Shown here piece by piece: positions 7,874 through 17,603 of a stretch of DNA of 64,000 bases (position 1 is its first letter; each line of letters starts with the position of its first letter). The notes beneath the pieces were generated by a model. The model did not search any database and was not told the DNA's origin. It saw nothing but the letters and a program-made list of their open reading frames with translations. This DNA is from Thalassovita gelatinovora (GTDB lineage Bacteria > Pseudomonadota > Alphaproteobacteria > Rhodobacterales > Rhodobacteraceae), in contig NZ_CYSA01000026.1 of assembly GCF_001458355.1 (NCBI RefSeq), positions 62,001 to 126,000 on the forward strand, in the 5' to 3' direction. Both the position numbers and the translations under genes were made by a program.

Positions 7874-10800
7874 GTGGCGCGCGCAATCCCGCAGGCGGCG
7901 GGCGGCATCCTGTCTTATTTCACCCGTCACCGTACCGCGGCCAACCTGTTGCTGGTGGTCTTGTTGGTTTTGGGCATGGCGGCGGTGCCCCGGATGCGGG
8001 CGCAGTTCTTTCCTGATGTGGTGGTCGACAATGTCTCGATTTCGGTGGTATGGGACGGCGCCGGGGCGGAAGATGTCGATACCGCCATCGTGCAATTGCT
8101 GGAACCGGCGCTGCTGACCATCGAAGGGATCGAAAGCAGCGAAAGTTCCAGCCGCGAAGGCCGCGCCAACATATCGTTGAGTTTCGAACCGGGCTGGGAC
8201 ATGGGCCGGGCAGCCGATGATGTACAAGCGGCGGTGGACGCGATCACCACGCTGCCCGAAGACGCAGAGGACCCCAAGGTTACCCGCGGTGTCTGGCGCG
8301 ACCGGGTCACAGATGTGGTGATCACCGGCCCGGTGGAGCCGCGCCAATTGGGGCTTTTTGCCGATGAATTCGTTGCCCGGCTGTTCAGCGTCGGGGTGAC
8401 ACGAACCACAGTTCGCGGCGTTGCTGCCTCTGAAACATTGGTGGAAATCCCGTCGGTCAACCTGATCGCACATGACATCACCATTCAACAAATTGCCGCG
8501 GCCATCGCCGAAGAAGTGGCTGCCGATCCGGCGGGCGACGTGACCGGGGCCAATGCCCGCGTCCGCACCGGCGTCGAAAAACGCAGCCCGGCTCAGATCG
8601 CGGCGATCGTGCTGCGTTCGAACGTAGACGGGTCGACATTGACCGTAGGCGATGTCGCACGGGTCGAAATACTGGGCTCGGATCGCAGTCGCAGCTATTT
8701 TGTCGGCGAAAATCCCGGCGTTTCGGTGCGGGTTGACCGCTCCGCCGTTGGCGACGCGATCAAGATCCAGCATCAGGTGGAAAACATCGCCGAAGAAATG
8801 CAGGCGACCCTGCCCGAAGGCGTCAGCATCGACCTGATCCGCACCCGCGCCGAAGCGATCAGTGGACGGCTGAATATCCTGCTCGAAAACGGGTTGATGG
8901 GGCTCGGTCTGGTGGTGGCGCTGCTGTTCTTGTTCCTCAATGCCAGAACCGCCTTCTGGGTCGCGGCGGGGATTCCGGTGTCGATGCTGACGGCGATTTC
9001 GTTGATGTATATGTTCGGCCTGACCTTGAACATGATCAGCCTGTTTGCCCTGATCATCACGCTGGGCATCGTGGTGGATGATGCCATCGTGGTGGGGGAA
9101 CATGCCGATGCGCGGCTGCGCAAATATGGCGAAGGCCCGTTGGGGGCCGCTGAAAACGCTGCCCGTAAAATGGCGATGCCGGTGTTTTCTGCCACTTTGA
9201 CCACGATCATCGCGTTTTTCGGGCTGGTTGCGATTGGCGGCCGGTTCGGTGATCTGATCGGGGATATCCCGTTTACCGTGATCGCGGTGCTGCTGGCGTC
9301 ACTGGTCGAATGTTTCCTGATCCTGCCGAACCACATGTCCCATGCCTTGGCACATCAACACAAGGACCACTGGTATGATTGGCCGTCGCGGATGGTCAAT
9401 CGTGGGTTTCGCTGGCTGCGCGATCACCTGTTCCGGCGTCTGACCGCGCTGATCGTTCGGGCCCGGTACCCGGTTCTGGCCGGGACATTTTTGATCCTGT
9501 CCAGTCAGATTGCGCTGTTTGTCAGCGGCGATGTCACGTGGCGGTTTTTCAACGCTCCTGAACGAAGTTCGGTCACGGGAAATTTTGCCATGTTGCCGGG
9601 TGCGTCCCGCGACGACACGCTGGTGATGATGCGAGAAATGCAGCGCGCAGTGAGCGATGTTGGCGCCCAATACGAAGAAAAATACGGCCGCAACCCGGTC
9701 GATTATGTCGTCGCCGAAGTCGGCGGTAATTCCGGCCGGCCGCTGCCGGGGGCGGATACCAAGGATGCCGATCTGCTGGGCGGGATCGCGATCGAACTGA
9801 TCGACGCGGATTTGCGCCCCGAATATTCCAGCTTTGCCTTCGTGGCCGATTTGCAAGACGCGGTGCGCCAGCATCCGCTGGCCGAAGTTGTCAGCTTCCG
9901 CGGCTGGCGTTCGGGCCCCGGCGGCGATGCATTGGATGTGCAATTCTACGGGGCCGATGCGGCGGTGCTCAAGCGCGCCAGCGAAGCCTTGCAAACTGCG
10001 CTGGTGCGCTACCCGGAAGTGTCGGCGGTCGAAGACAACCTGTCCTACGACAAGGAAGAACTGATCCTCGACTTGACCCCGCAAGGTCAGGCGCTGGGCT
10101 TTACCATCGACGCGTTGGGTCGGGTGTTGCGCCACCGTTTGAACGGGCTGGAGGCCGCGACCTATCCCGATGGGCCGCGCAGTGCCACCATTCAGGTCGA
10201 ATTGCCCGCTGATGAATTGACCGCAGATTTCCTTGACCGGATGCAATTGCGCAGCAGCAGCGGCGTTTATGTGCCATTGTCCGACATCGTGACGGTGGTT
10301 TCGCGCAGTGGCTTTTCCACAGTGCGGCGGGAAAACGGTATCCGGTTGATTTCCGTCACAGGTGACATTTCCGAAGACGATCCGGTCCGCGCGGCCGAAA
10401 TCACAACGTCTCTGGAAAATGATATCCTGCCAGAGATCGCCAGCAACTTGCAGGTGGAATGGCGGCTGTCGGGCCTGTCTGAACAAGAAGACACGTTTTT
10501 GCAAGAGGCACAGTCCGGTCTGGTCCTGTGCCTGACCGGAATCTATCTGGTGCTGGCTTGGGTGTTTGCCAGCTGGACCCGGCCCTTGGTGGTGATGGCG
10601 ATCATCCCCTTCGGGTTGGTCGGGGCGATTTGGGGCCATTACATTTGGGATGTACCGCTGTCGATGTTCTCTGTCGTCGGGCTGTTGGGGATGATCGGCA
10701 TCATCATCAACGATTCCATCGTTCTGGTCACGACGATCGACGAATACGCCGAAGATCGCGGCCTGATCCCGTCGATCATAGACGGCACTGCAGATCGTCT

Positions 10801-11272
10801 GCGCCCGGTGATCCTAACCACTATGACAACGGTTTTGGGGCTGGCTCCGCTGCTCTACGAAACGTCGCAGCAGGCACAGTTCCTGCGTCCGACTGTGATC
10901 ACGCTGGTCTATGGTCTGGGCTTTGGCATGGTGCTGGTGCTGTTGGTGGTACCGGCATTGATGGCGGCGCAAAGCGATGTGCGCCGACAAGTCACCGCGC
11001 TGCGTCATGCGGTGCGGGTTGCCGGGCTGCGGCTGCCGGTCATCGCGGCGGCGGCGGGGGTGCTGGCTTGGCTCGGGCTGAGCCTGGCCTGGCCGATCTG
11101 GCAGGGCGCTCTGCATCCGGTTCTGATGCGGATAGTTCCGGCGCTAGAAGGCGTGTCCCCGGTCACGGCCGGTCTGGGGCTGTTCCTGGCTGGTGCGGTG
11201 CTGCTGGTGCTGATGGTCTACACGGTTTCCGCCTTGGTGCTGGCCCTGCGGCTGCGCCGCGCCCGAAGCTGA
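7874..11272 (+). CDS. RND family efflux permease
   Basis: Proton-driven inner-membrane pump of the AcrB/MexB superfamily, 1132 residues. It has the first membrane helix near residue 20, a large periplasmic loop, a cluster of helices containing the GIVVDDAIVVGE motif (about 395-406), a second periplasmic loop, and a second helix cluster with GMIGIIINDSIVLV. The normal family length is about 1020-1050. The extra C-terminal 80-90 residues add two more hydrophobic segments (about 1053-1072 and 1097-1125). The GTG start is three bases after the adaptor stop. The substrate is unknown. Confidence 0.94.
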   Translation: MARAIPQAAGGILSYFTRHRTAANLLLVVLLVLGMAAVPRMRAQFFPDVVVDNVSISVVWDGAGAEDVDTAIVQLLEPALLTIEGIESSESSSREGRANISLSFEPGWDMGRAADDVQAAVDAITTLPEDAEDPKVTRGVWRDRVTDVVITGPVEPRQLGLFADEFVARLFSVGVTRTTVRGVAASETLVEIPSVNLIAHDITIQQIAAAIAEEVAADPAGDVTGANARVRTGVEKRSPAQIAAIVLRSNVDGSTLTVGDVARVEILGSDRSRSYFVGENPGVSVRVDRSAVGDAIKIQHQVENIAEEMQATLPEGVSIDLIRTRAEAISGRLNILLENGLMGLGLVVALLFLFLNARTAFWVAAGIPVSMLTAISLMYMFGLTLNMISLFALIITLGIVVDDAIVVGEHADARLRKYGEGPLGAAENAARKMAMPVFSATLTTIIAFFGLVAIGGRFGDLIGDIPFTVIAVLLASLVECFLILPNHMSHALAHQHKDHWYDWPSRMVNRGFRWLRDHLFRRLTALIVRARYPVLAGTFLILSSQIALFVSGDVTWRFFNAPERSSVTGNFAMLPGASRDDTLVMMREMQRAVSDVGAQYEEKYGRNPVDYVVAEVGGNSGRPLPGADTKDADLLGGIAIELIDADLRPEYSSFAFVADLQDAVRQHPLAEVVSFRGWRSGPGGDALDVQFYGADAAVLKRASEALQTALVRYPEVSAVEDNLSYDKEELILDLTPQGQALGFTIDALGRVLRHRLNGLEAATYPDGPRSATIQVELPADELTADFLDRMQLRSSSGVYVPLSDIVTVVSRSGFSTVRRENGIRLISVTGDISEDDPVRAAEITTSLENDILPEIASNLQVEWRLSGLSEQEDTFLQEAQSGLVLCLTGIYLVLAWVFASWTRPLVVMAIIPFGLVGAIWGHYIWDVPLSMFSVVGLLGMIGIIINDSIVLVTTIDEYAEDRGLIPSIIDGTADRLRPVILTTMTTVLGLAPLLYETSQQAQFLRPTVITLVYGLGFGMVLVLLVVPALMAAQSDVRRQVTALRHAVRVAGLRLPVIAAAAGVLAWLGLSLAWPIWQGALHPVLMRIVPALEGVSPVTAGLGLFLAGAVLLVLMVYTVSALVLALRLRRARS

Positions 11273-11286
11273 TCAAGGCGATGGGA

Positions 11287-12108
11287 TCAGGGTGCCGGGC
11301 AGCCCTGAATGTCCACCGCTTTATCGCTGCCCAGCACGGTGATGCGAATCCCCGACCGGTCCAGCGCAAAGCCACCGCCTTCGACATGCATCATTTCGGT
11401 CTGAACATGCAGCGTATCGCCTCGGCGTTCGGTTTCGGCCTCGGCCACCCAGACTTCGGGATTGGCGGTTTCCACCACTGCATATTCTGTACTACCGGTT
11501 GAGGGCAGCACGAAATCGGCGCTCAGCGACAGCCCATCAGGGGTCACCGAGACTGAGCAGGTGATCCGCCCTAGCCCGGCGTCGTGACCGGCAATCGGGC
11601 GATCGGCCAGCGCGGCGCTGATCTGCGGATCGCGCTGGCCCGATCCGGGGGGTAGGGCGGCATCAAAGGCCAATTCGGCCGGCACACAGATATCCTTGCA
11701 GATTCCGATCTGAATCCGCCCGTGCAGATCGATCGGTGCACCCGGGCTTTCGGGGGTCAGGATCACCGGCAGAATGACACCATCGTGATAGCCAACCGAC
11801 CGCATTCCATCTTGCGAAAATACATCAGGCGTCGGCCATTGCGGTGCCATCGCTGTCAAATTGCGCGATCCGTCCAGTGCGATCAGGGGTGGGATGCCGG
11901 TATCGCCTGGTGCCCGCCAATAGGTTTTCCAGCCCGGCGGCAGCGTGATATGCAACCCGACAACCCGGGTGCCGTCGGCACGGTCCCATCCGGGCAATAC
12001 CTCCAGCTGCGCCATCGTGGTCAATGAGTCCTCGGCAAGCGCCGGCCGGGCAACCGGCAGGGACAACGCCGCCAGCGCGGCAAGACTGTGTAGAAAATGT
12101 CTGATCAT
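11287..12108 (-). CDS. DsbD N-terminal-domain protein (periplasmic thiol-disulfide protein)
   Basis: 273 residues with a cleavable signal peptide (about 1-25, ending ARPALA). The rest resembles the immunoglobulin-like N-terminal domain of DsbD/ScsB-type disulfide reductases, with the redox pair in CKDICVPAEL (about 142-151). It has no membrane domain and no thioredoxin domain, so it would need an integral electron donor such as CcdA or ScsB. Two further cysteines (about 187 and 268) could form a structural disulfide. It converges with the RND gene. Assignment as a DsbD-domain protein is firm; the partner is unknown. Confidence 0.85.
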   Translation of the reverse strand: MIRHFLHSLAALAALSLPVARPALAEDSLTTMAQLEVLPGWDRADGTRVVGLHITLPPGWKTYWRAPGDTGIPPLIALDGSRNLTAMAPQWPTPDVFSQDGMRSVGYHDGVILPVILTPESPGAPIDLHGRIQIGICKDICVPAELAFDAALPPGSGQRDPQISAALADRPIAGHDAGLGRITCSVSVTPDGLSLSADFVLPSTGSTEYAVVETANPEVWVAEAETERRGDTLHVQTEMMHVEGGGFALDRSGIRITVLGSDKAVDIQGCPAP

Positions 12109-12260
12109 TCTTCACACATGGGTCAAAATGCCGGTTTTGCCAACTCACTTTCCGGCGAGTATGGGGTGATCCGTTCTAAGATGCGTTTTTTATCAACGAA
12201 CTGCTGGACCGCGCCCTGGGCAGTACCTATCTTTAGAGAATAAGCATTCCGGAACATGAC

Positions 12261-12815
12261 ATGGATTTGACGGGACAATTATTGATCGCAATGCCCGGCA
12301 TGGGCGATCCGCGCTTCGACCGTGCCGTGGTCTTGATCTGCGCCTATTCCGAAGAAGGGGCGATGGGGTTGATCGTCAACAAGCCGACCGAGGAAGTCGC
12401 ATTGAAGGACATGCTGGAGCAGTTGTCGATCGACAGCGGCAGCAGCACCCCGGACATCGGTGTCCATTTCGGCGGGCCGGTCGAAACCGGCCGTGGCTTC
12501 GTGCTGCACAGTCTCGACTATGTTTCTTCGCTCAACACACTGCGGGTGGATAACACCTATGGACTGACCGCGACGCTGGATGTGCTGGAGGAACTGGCAC
12601 AGGGGCGCGGACCGGAAAACGTTCTGCTGGCTCTGGGCTATGCGGGTTGGGGGCCGGGGCAGCTGGAAAGCGAAATCGCGCAGAATGGCTGGCTCACTTG
12701 CGCGGCCACCAGCGACTTGATCTTTGGCACTGCGGATCAGGCGAAATGGGACGCGGCCTTGCACAGTCTTGGCGTCGACGCGCTATTGCTTTCGGCCGAC
12801 GCAGGCCGGGCCTGA
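12261..12815 (+). CDS. YqgE/AlgH family protein
   Basis: 184 residues of the UPF0301 (YqgE/AlgH) family. The family start [20 protein letters not shown], the GLIVNKPT block near residue 38 and the [15 protein letters not shown] block (about 72-86) are intact. The biochemical role is unsettled; in Pseudomonas AlgH was linked to alginate regulation. It stands alone, with 150 bases of non-coding DNA upstream and about 230 downstream in which I see no further gene. Confidence 0.95.
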   Translation: MDLTGQLLIAMPGMGDPRFDRAVVLICAYSEEGAMGLIVNKPTEEVALKDMLEQLSIDSGSSTPDIGVHFGGPVETGRGFVLHSLDYVSSLNTLRVDNTYGLTATLDVLEELAQGRGPENVLLALGYAGWGPGQLESEIAQNGWLTCAATSDLIFGTADQAKWDAALHSLGVDALLLSADAGRA

Positions 12816-13043
12816 TTTGATTGCGTGCAAAGGGGCAGGCACAGGTTTGTCCCGTCTTTGACCTCCGTCTCGGATTGCCTGTGACGGGCGTATAGTTTAT
12901 TGAAGTAATTGTTATATTTCAGCCTGTTACTCGTGTATATCTAGAGTAATCATCCTGATTTTGGTGCATTCTCCATTTCGAGATCTGCGAAGTTTTCATG
13001 GTCCATTGGAACGCGCGACCGCGCGGCAAGCGCAGCGCAACGG

Positions 13044-13304
13044 CTACCCGCCTACGCTAAGCGAAGTGTCCTTTGCCAGTTGCAGGGCTTCAAGCCTATC
13101 CAACTCGCTCAGGGCGCTTGAGGGCTCACCGGTGAGGGCCAAGGCACGGTCGTATGCGCGGCGGACAGATCGTGGCCTCCAAGGCAAGGCTGCATGGGCC
13201 AGCCAAGCGCGTAGAACGGGCGGCAACTGGTCAAACTCGTGCATGGGATTTTCCTGCCGTCGCCGTTTTGAGAGCCTTGTCCTGCCAAGATTTCTTCCGG
13301 TCAC
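13044..13304 (-). CDS. DUF6525 family protein
   Basis: 86 residues, basic N-terminus (RTRLSKRRRQ) followed by a compact helical segment FDQLPPVLRAWLAHAALPW that I recall from DUF6525 proteins of Rhodobacterales. The function is unknown. The GTG start overlaps the stop of the DUF1826 gene (GTGA), so it is the coupled last gene of the zinc-GTPase operon. An internal ATG at 13244 with AGGAAA ahead of it is an alternative start, but it would drop the conserved basic stretch. Confidence 0.75.
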   Translation of the reverse strand: MTGRNLGRTRLSKRRRQENPMHEFDQLPPVLRAWLAHAALPWRPRSVRRAYDRALALTGEPSSALSELDRLEALQLAKDTSLSVGG

Positions 13305-13936
13305 GCGGTATCCTCCGCGTCAAAAACCGGGTCGAGAACCAAGACCAAGCGGGTTTCTCCCGTGCCGGCAATAGGCGGTGAACGGTGCAGAAGTCCTGCG
13401 GCGGGGGCCTCTGGCCAGAGTGTTCCACGCAGGATCATGGGCGCGCCCGTGGCAACGCGGAACACCCGTTTCGGAGGCGCCCCATCAATCGAGGTGCCAT
13501 ATTGCGTTCCGGCACCGCGGTAGGTGCAGATCAACCGCGCCATTACGGCGTCGATATGGAACTTCGAGCAGGCATTCGTGCTCACCCGGTCCAGGCGCAG
13601 GCGCAAATAGGGCGCATGCATCAGGGTTGCAAATCGCGTAGCAAGCCCGGCGATATCGGCCTCAAGCCAAAGGCGTTCTTCGCCCTCCGCCATTCCAGCG
13701 ATATCACACAGGTGGCGAACGGCCTCTGGAACCGCGTCCGGGCGCAGGACCACGCGCGCGGAGGGCAGATGCGCCGGGTCGAGCGCATCGATCCAAGCCT
13801 GAAAGCCGGGCATCGGCTGGCGGTGCCAGATGGCCGCAGCACAAGCCGGTTTGCGGATGATAGTAAAACCGTCGGAGGTGTCCACGATGTCAACGCCGAC
13901 AGCTGCATTTTTGATCTCGGTTTGCAGTGCGCTCAT
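13301..13936 (-). CDS. DUF1826 domain protein, zinc-operon associated
   Basis: 211 residues. It has the DUF1826 pattern, including the [19 protein letters not shown] segment (about 124-142) with a conserved His-Asp pair, and a C-terminal [11 protein letters not shown] block. The family often sits beside COG0523 GTPases, and the present order (GTPase, GTPase, DUF1826, DUF6525, all with 4-8 base overlaps) fits that. The function is unknown; a role in zinc delivery or in replacing a zinc-dependent step under starvation is inference from context. Confidence 0.85.
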   Translation of the reverse strand: MSALQTEIKNAAVGVDIVDTSDGFTIIRKPACAAAIWHRQPMPGFQAWIDALDPAHLPSARVVLRPDAVPEAVRHLCDIAGMAEGEERLWLEADIAGLATRFATLMHAPYLRLRLDRVSTNACSKFHIDAVMARLICTYRGAGTQYGTSIDGAPPKRVFRVATGAPMILRGTLWPEAPAAGLLHRSPPIAGTGETRLVLVLDPVFDAEDTA

Positions 13937-15147
13937 GCCGCATCCTCTGCGCGTCGCCAGCCCGGGAACGGGTCAGGAAGATCTACCGGCAGTGCGTTCG
14001 GACCATCGCCGGCGGCCTCGGGCAGCAAACAAGCATCCAGCCGCGCCTTTAGCTCGGGCCAATCTATGCCTGACCCGATAAACACGATTTCTTGTCGGCG
14101 ATCCCCCCAAGGTTCCATCCAATGTTGCGAGAGATAGGTGCGAACGCCGTCATGGTCCGGCCAGCGTTCTTCCGGAACCGAGGCCCACCACGTGCCCATC
14201 GGTGCCACCGACGACAACGCGCCCGCCAAGGAATACTCCGCAACCCAACTGGGTCGCGTGGCGATCCAGAAATGCCCTTTTGCGCGGATCACACCCGGAA
14301 GGTCACCGTTCAAGAGAGTGTGGATGCGTTCTGGCACAAAGGGCCGCCGGGCACGGTAGACATAGCTTGTGACTCCATATTCCTCGGTCTCTGGCACATG
14401 GTCTGCGAAGCCATAGAGTTCCTTGGCCCACATTGGATGTTCATGCGCCTTGTCGAAATCGAACATCCCGGTATTCAGGATCGCTTCGGCGGGAACATCG
14501 GAGTGATTTGTTTCTATGATCTTGGCATCGGCATTCAGGCTCCGGATGATCTTGCGGGCGGCATCGGTGCGCTCGGGCCCCGCATCTGCGACCTTGTTCA
14601 GGATCACCACATCGGCGAACTCGATCTGATCGGTCAGAAGATGCACCAGCGTGCGTTCATCTTCCTCGCCCATGGTTTCGCCGCGGTCGTGCAGGAAGTC
14701 ATGGCTGGCATAGTCGTGCAGAAGGTTTACCGCATCGACGACTGTCACCATCGTATCGATCCGCGCGACGTCAGACAGGCTTTCGCCAGATTCGTCACGG
14801 AAATCGAATGTGGCGGCGACCGGAAGCGGCTCGGAGATGCCCGTGGACTCGATCAGTAGATAATCGAAGCGGCCCTCTTTCGCGAGACGACGCACTTCGA
14901 TCAAAAGATCGTCACGCAAGGTGCAGCAAATGCAGCCGTTCGACATCTCCACCAGCGTTTCATCGGTTCGGCTGAGCTCGGTTTCGGCGCGCACCAGATC
15001 CGCGTCGATATTCACCTCGGACATATCGTTGACGATGACGGCCACACGTCGCCCTTCACGGTTGTTGAGTACCCGGTTCAGAAGCGTCGTTTTGCCAGCG
15101 CCGAGAAAGCCTGACAGAACAGTGACGGGAAGTCGGATATCATTCAT
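13933..15147 (-). CDS. zigA: COG0523 zinc metallochaperone GTPase, ZigA type
   Basis: 404 residues. The N-terminal P-loop GTPase domain has [12 protein letters not shown] and the family's metal-binding CICC motif ([15 protein letters not shown]). The NKxD-type motif reads ILNKVAD. A C-terminal CobW_C domain holds the HFWIATRP block. ZigA enzymes hydrolyse GTP and are thought to pass zinc to client proteins in starvation. The ATG at 15147 has GAGGA ahead and overlaps the upstream gene by eight bases, so a TTG start 15 bases upstream is rejected. It belongs to the putative Zur-controlled operon. Confidence 0.9.
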   Translation of the reverse strand: MNDIRLPVTVLSGFLGAGKTTLLNRVLNNREGRRVAVIVNDMSEVNIDADLVRAETELSRTDETLVEMSNGCICCTLRDDLLIEVRRLAKEGRFDYLLIESTGISEPLPVAATFDFRDESGESLSDVARIDTMVTVVDAVNLLHDYASHDFLHDRGETMGEEDERTLVHLLTDQIEFADVVILNKVADAGPERTDAARKIIRSLNADAKIIETNHSDVPAEAILNTGMFDFDKAHEHPMWAKELYGFADHVPETEEYGVTSYVYRARRPFVPERIHTLLNGDLPGVIRAKGHFWIATRPSWVAEYSLAGALSSVAPMGTWWASVPEERWPDHDGVRTYLSQHWMEPWGDRRQEIVFIGSGIDWPELKARLDACLLPEAAGDGPNALPVDLPDPFPGWRRAEDAA

Positions 15148-16246
15148 TATTTTGGTCCTCAAAGTCGTAGGTCTGGGGTGTGGGTTGCCCTGCGCGCAGC
15201 ACGTCGAAACTGCGCTGTAGCTCGGGTCGGGTCAGATCGCGGCCGATCACCACGATGCGGGAACTGCGATCTTCGCTGCTCCAGGTTCTGATTGGCACGG
15301 GCGGGTCGAAAATGTGCTGGACGCCGTGGAACACGAAGGGCGTGTCAAACCCTTCAAGGAAAACGATGCCTTTGACACGTAGGATGTCCGGCCCTTTCAG
15401 CGCGATCAATGTATCGAGCCAGAGATCGAACGCGGCGTCCTGCAGTGGGTGATCAAGCACGATGGAAACCGACGAGATCCGCGAATCGTGTGACGTGAAG
15501 CCCGGTGTTTCCAAGGGCTTGGGAACGATGCCTGAAAGATTGGCGAATGGATCCGGCGTTGTCCATGCGATGACGTCCTGCGGTGTTGCAGACCTGCGGA
15601 GTCCACTCAAACCCCAAAGCCGATCTGCGGCGTCGTTTGCAACGCTCTGCCGAAGAATCGGGGCAGTTTGGTTCAAGCCGCGGAGACGATGGGTGAGGTC
15701 TTCGACTGCCGTGCCGTCCACCAGGTCGGTTTTGCTGAGCAGGATGAGATCAGCCATCGCCACTTGTGATACCGATTCGAACTGGGCATCCAGCGTCGTG
15801 GGGCCGTTGACGGCATCGACGACTGTCACCACGCCGTCCATCCGGGTGTTTCGGGCCAATAGGCGATCGACCAGGAGCGTTTGCAGGATCGGTCCGGGGT
15901 CAGCCATGCCGGTGGTTTCGATGACCACACGGTCGAAGTGCAGCGTTCCGGCTTGACGCTGTGCAAGCAGGTCGGCGAAGGTCTGCGACAAGTCCCCGCG
16001 GACCGAGCAGCACAGACAGCCTGACTGCATCAGTACAACCTCATCCTCCACCGTTTCGATCAGGTCATGATCAAGCCCGGCTTCGCCAAATTCGTTCACG
16101 ATCACAGCGATCCGTCCCGCAGAAAAATCCGCGAGAATCCGGTTCAATAAAGTGGTCTTGCCAGCCCCTAGGAACCCGGTGAGCAGGGTCACAGGGGTGC
16201 GCGGGTCCGGGTCATGTGCTGTGGTGAAAGGCGTCGTGGGAACCAT
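15140..16246 (-). CDS. COG0523 (CobW-like) GTPase
   Basis: 368 residues. It has [15 protein letters not shown] (Walker A), the metal motif [21 protein letters not shown] (switch II region) and LLSKTDLVD (base specificity), then a C-terminal CobW_C-type domain. It is a second, distinct paralogue of the downstream ZigA-type GTPase. It is the first gene of a four-gene minus-strand operon and has a Zur-like operator about 45-60 bases upstream of its ATG. A role as zinc chaperone or insertase is inferred from family and context. Confidence 0.9.
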   Translation of the reverse strand: MVPTTPFTTAHDPDPRTPVTLLTGFLGAGKTTLLNRILADFSAGRIAVIVNEFGEAGLDHDLIETVEDEVVLMQSGCLCCSVRGDLSQTFADLLAQRQAGTLHFDRVVIETTGMADPGPILQTLLVDRLLARNTRMDGVVTVVDAVNGPTTLDAQFESVSQVAMADLILLSKTDLVDGTAVEDLTHRLRGLNQTAPILRQSVANDAADRLWGLSGLRRSATPQDVIAWTTPDPFANLSGIVPKPLETPGFTSHDSRISSVSIVLDHPLQDAAFDLWLDTLIALKGPDILRVKGIVFLEGFDTPFVFHGVQHIFDPPVPIRTWSSEDRSSRIVVIGRDLTRPELQRSFDVLRAGQPTPQTYDFEDQNNE

Positions 16247-16285
16247 GAATAGTTATGTTTTGCAATGTGATATCATATTATATTG

Positions 16286-16303
16286 GGCAAATGATATGCC
16301 AAG
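16286..16303. promoter_or_regulatory. Candidate Zur operator of the GTPase operon
   Basis: The imperfect palindrome GGCAAATGATATGCC (16286-16300). The block AAATGATATGCCAAG (16289-16303) matches 13 of 15 bases with AAATAACATGCCAAG, which occurs twice in the znuA-zur gap. A second, AT-rich palindrome around TGATATCA (16264-16279) lies just beside it. Position and similarity support binding by the Zur encoded 1.3 kb away. Confidence 0.65.
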
Positions 16304-16379
16304 CTGTCCAGATATGGCATAGCTCGGACAGAAGACGGCCAGCACACGCGACACAGGCGACGCATACTGACCGGTTCGG

Positions 16380-16520
16380 ATCGGTCAGGCCGTCCCGTCG
16401 AGGTGATCGGCCAGCGCCCGGATCGCGTCGAGCAAACCCTTGTGGCGCTCTGATCCCGCTACATGCGCCTCTGCGAACCGGCCGGCACCGTCTTGGCGCC
16501 AGCCGGTTCATCGGGGTCGA
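16380..16520 (-). other. Hairpin and possible gene remnant downstream of znuA
   Basis: Directly after the znuA stop is an inverted repeat, GAACCGGC (16475-16482) with GCCGGTTC (16502-16509), which could end the znuA transcript although no T-run follows. The same stretch is open in one minus-strand frame for 38 codons, ending ALADHLDGTA at about 16390, without a credible start. It reads like a protein C-terminus and may be the scar of a lost gene. Confidence 0.35.
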
Positions 16521-17501
16521 TTACAGGCAATCGGCCAGAGTTGCCGCGATATTGCGGATGAGTTGCGGATAGAGCGCCGATCCGGGTTCAAGATCGATCC
16601 CAAGCGGATCGATCACACCGGTTTTCGCCTCGGTACCGTCCAGCACCGTGGCCACCAAGTCAGGGTTGAACTGCGGCTCTGCCAGCACACAATCGATGCC
16701 TTCGTCGCGGACCCGCTTCTGGATCTCGGCGATCCGCGCCGGGCTTGGATCCTGCGCATCGCTGAGCGAGATGGCACCCGACGCCGGGAAATCGAAATCC
16801 GCCTCGAAATACTGGAAAGCATCATGGAAGACGATAAAGCTTCCACCTCGCACCGGATCCAAGGTCGCGTTCACTTCGGATTTCAGTCCTTTCAACTCTT
16901 CGCGCCCGGCTGCTGCGTTGGCGAAATAGGTGCCGGCATTGTCTGGATCGGCGGAGGACAGTTCCGCCGCGATCAGGTTGAGCCAAGTCGCCGCGTTTTC
17001 AGAAGATAGCCAAGCATGGGCGTCGTATTTTCCATTGGCGTGATCATGCTCGTCTTCGTGCGCATGTTCGCCCTCGGCATGATCTTCGTGGTCGTGTTCC
17101 TCCTCGCCGGGCTCTTCATCGTGCCCATGGGAGTGCTTTTCGAACAGAGCGTTCTGGCGGGAATCGAGCAGTTTGGTTTCGTCCGCCTCCAAAAGCGTGA
17201 GGACACCACTATCCTCGGCCAGCGTTTCCACGGCGCCTTCCATCCAAGGGGCGAGACGCGCCCCCGTCCAGACCACAACATCCGCGTCCTGCAACGCCCC
17301 TGCCTCGGATGGGCGCAAGCTGTATTCATGGGGGGACGCGCCGGGAGGCAGGATCAAATCAGGCGTGCCGACCCCCTCCATGACGCGGGCCACCAGGGAA
17401 TGCACCGGCGCGATATCGGCGACCACATTCGGTACTTCGGCCATCGCCGTCCCCCCCATCAGCGCGGCGACGGCAGAGAGTGAAGCGAGTATTCTGGACA
17501 T
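16521..17501 (-). CDS. znuA: Zinc ABC transporter, periplasmic binding protein
   Basis: 326 residues. A signal peptide ends near residue 21 (TAMA). The cluster A-1 binding fold follows, with metal-binding histidines at about 34 (PVHSLVA), a His/Asp/Glu-rich flexible loop (about 124-161, many HDH and HEH units), and later DAHAW and FHDAF blocks. It captures zinc and passes it to ZnuB/ZnuC, encoded on the other side of the divergent promoter. The ATG has AAGGAAC upstream. Two Zur-like boxes lie 44-84 bases ahead of it. Confidence 0.96.
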   Translation of the reverse strand: MSRILASLSAVAALMGGTAMAEVPNVVADIAPVHSLVARVMEGVGTPDLILPPGASPHEYSLRPSEAGALQDADVVVWTGARLAPWMEGAVETLAEDSGVLTLLEADETKLLDSRQNALFEKHSHGHDEEPGEEEHDHEDHAEGEHAHEDEHDHANGKYDAHAWLSSENAATWLNLIAAELSSADPDNAGTYFANAAAGREELKGLKSEVNATLDPVRGGSFIVFHDAFQYFEADFDFPASGAISLSDAQDPSPARIAEIQKRVRDEGIDCVLAEPQFNPDLVATVLDGTEAKTGVIDPLGIDLEPGSALYPQLIRNIAATLADCL

Positions 17502-17544
17502 TGCACGTTCCTTGTGATTTTATTACATAATGAACCGTATATGG

Positions 17545-17592
17545 GATATGAAATAACATGCCAAGAGGGGTTATGAAATAACATGCCAAGAG
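17545..17592. promoter_or_regulatory. Tandem Zur operators, 25-bp direct repeat
   Basis: Two boxes, GATATGAAATAACATG (17545-17560) and GTTATGAAATAACATG (17570-17585), each with the dyad GTTAT/ATAAC or close to it. They belong to a direct repeat whose 21 identical bases run 17547-17567 and 17572-17592, exactly 25 bases apart. They lie between the divergent znuA and zur genes, where a Zur repressor would control both directions. The second box reaches into the first possible zur ATG. Confidence 0.8.
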
Positions 17593-17603
17593 AGTTGCAA
17601 GGC

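Noticed and set aside
7229-9103. 624-codon open frame on the minus strand opposite the RND genes
   Set aside because: Antisense shadow of high-GC codon use. It spans the adaptor-permease junction, has no family motif and is His/Gln/Arg-rich, as such shadows are.
9299-10639. 446-codon minus-strand open frame inside the RND permease
   Set aside because: Shadow frame; the plus-strand permease has clear family motifs over the same bases.
17016-17130. Short repeated HDH/HEH codons, considered as a tandem repeat
   Set aside because: This is the metal-binding loop of ZnuA; codons vary and the period is irregular.
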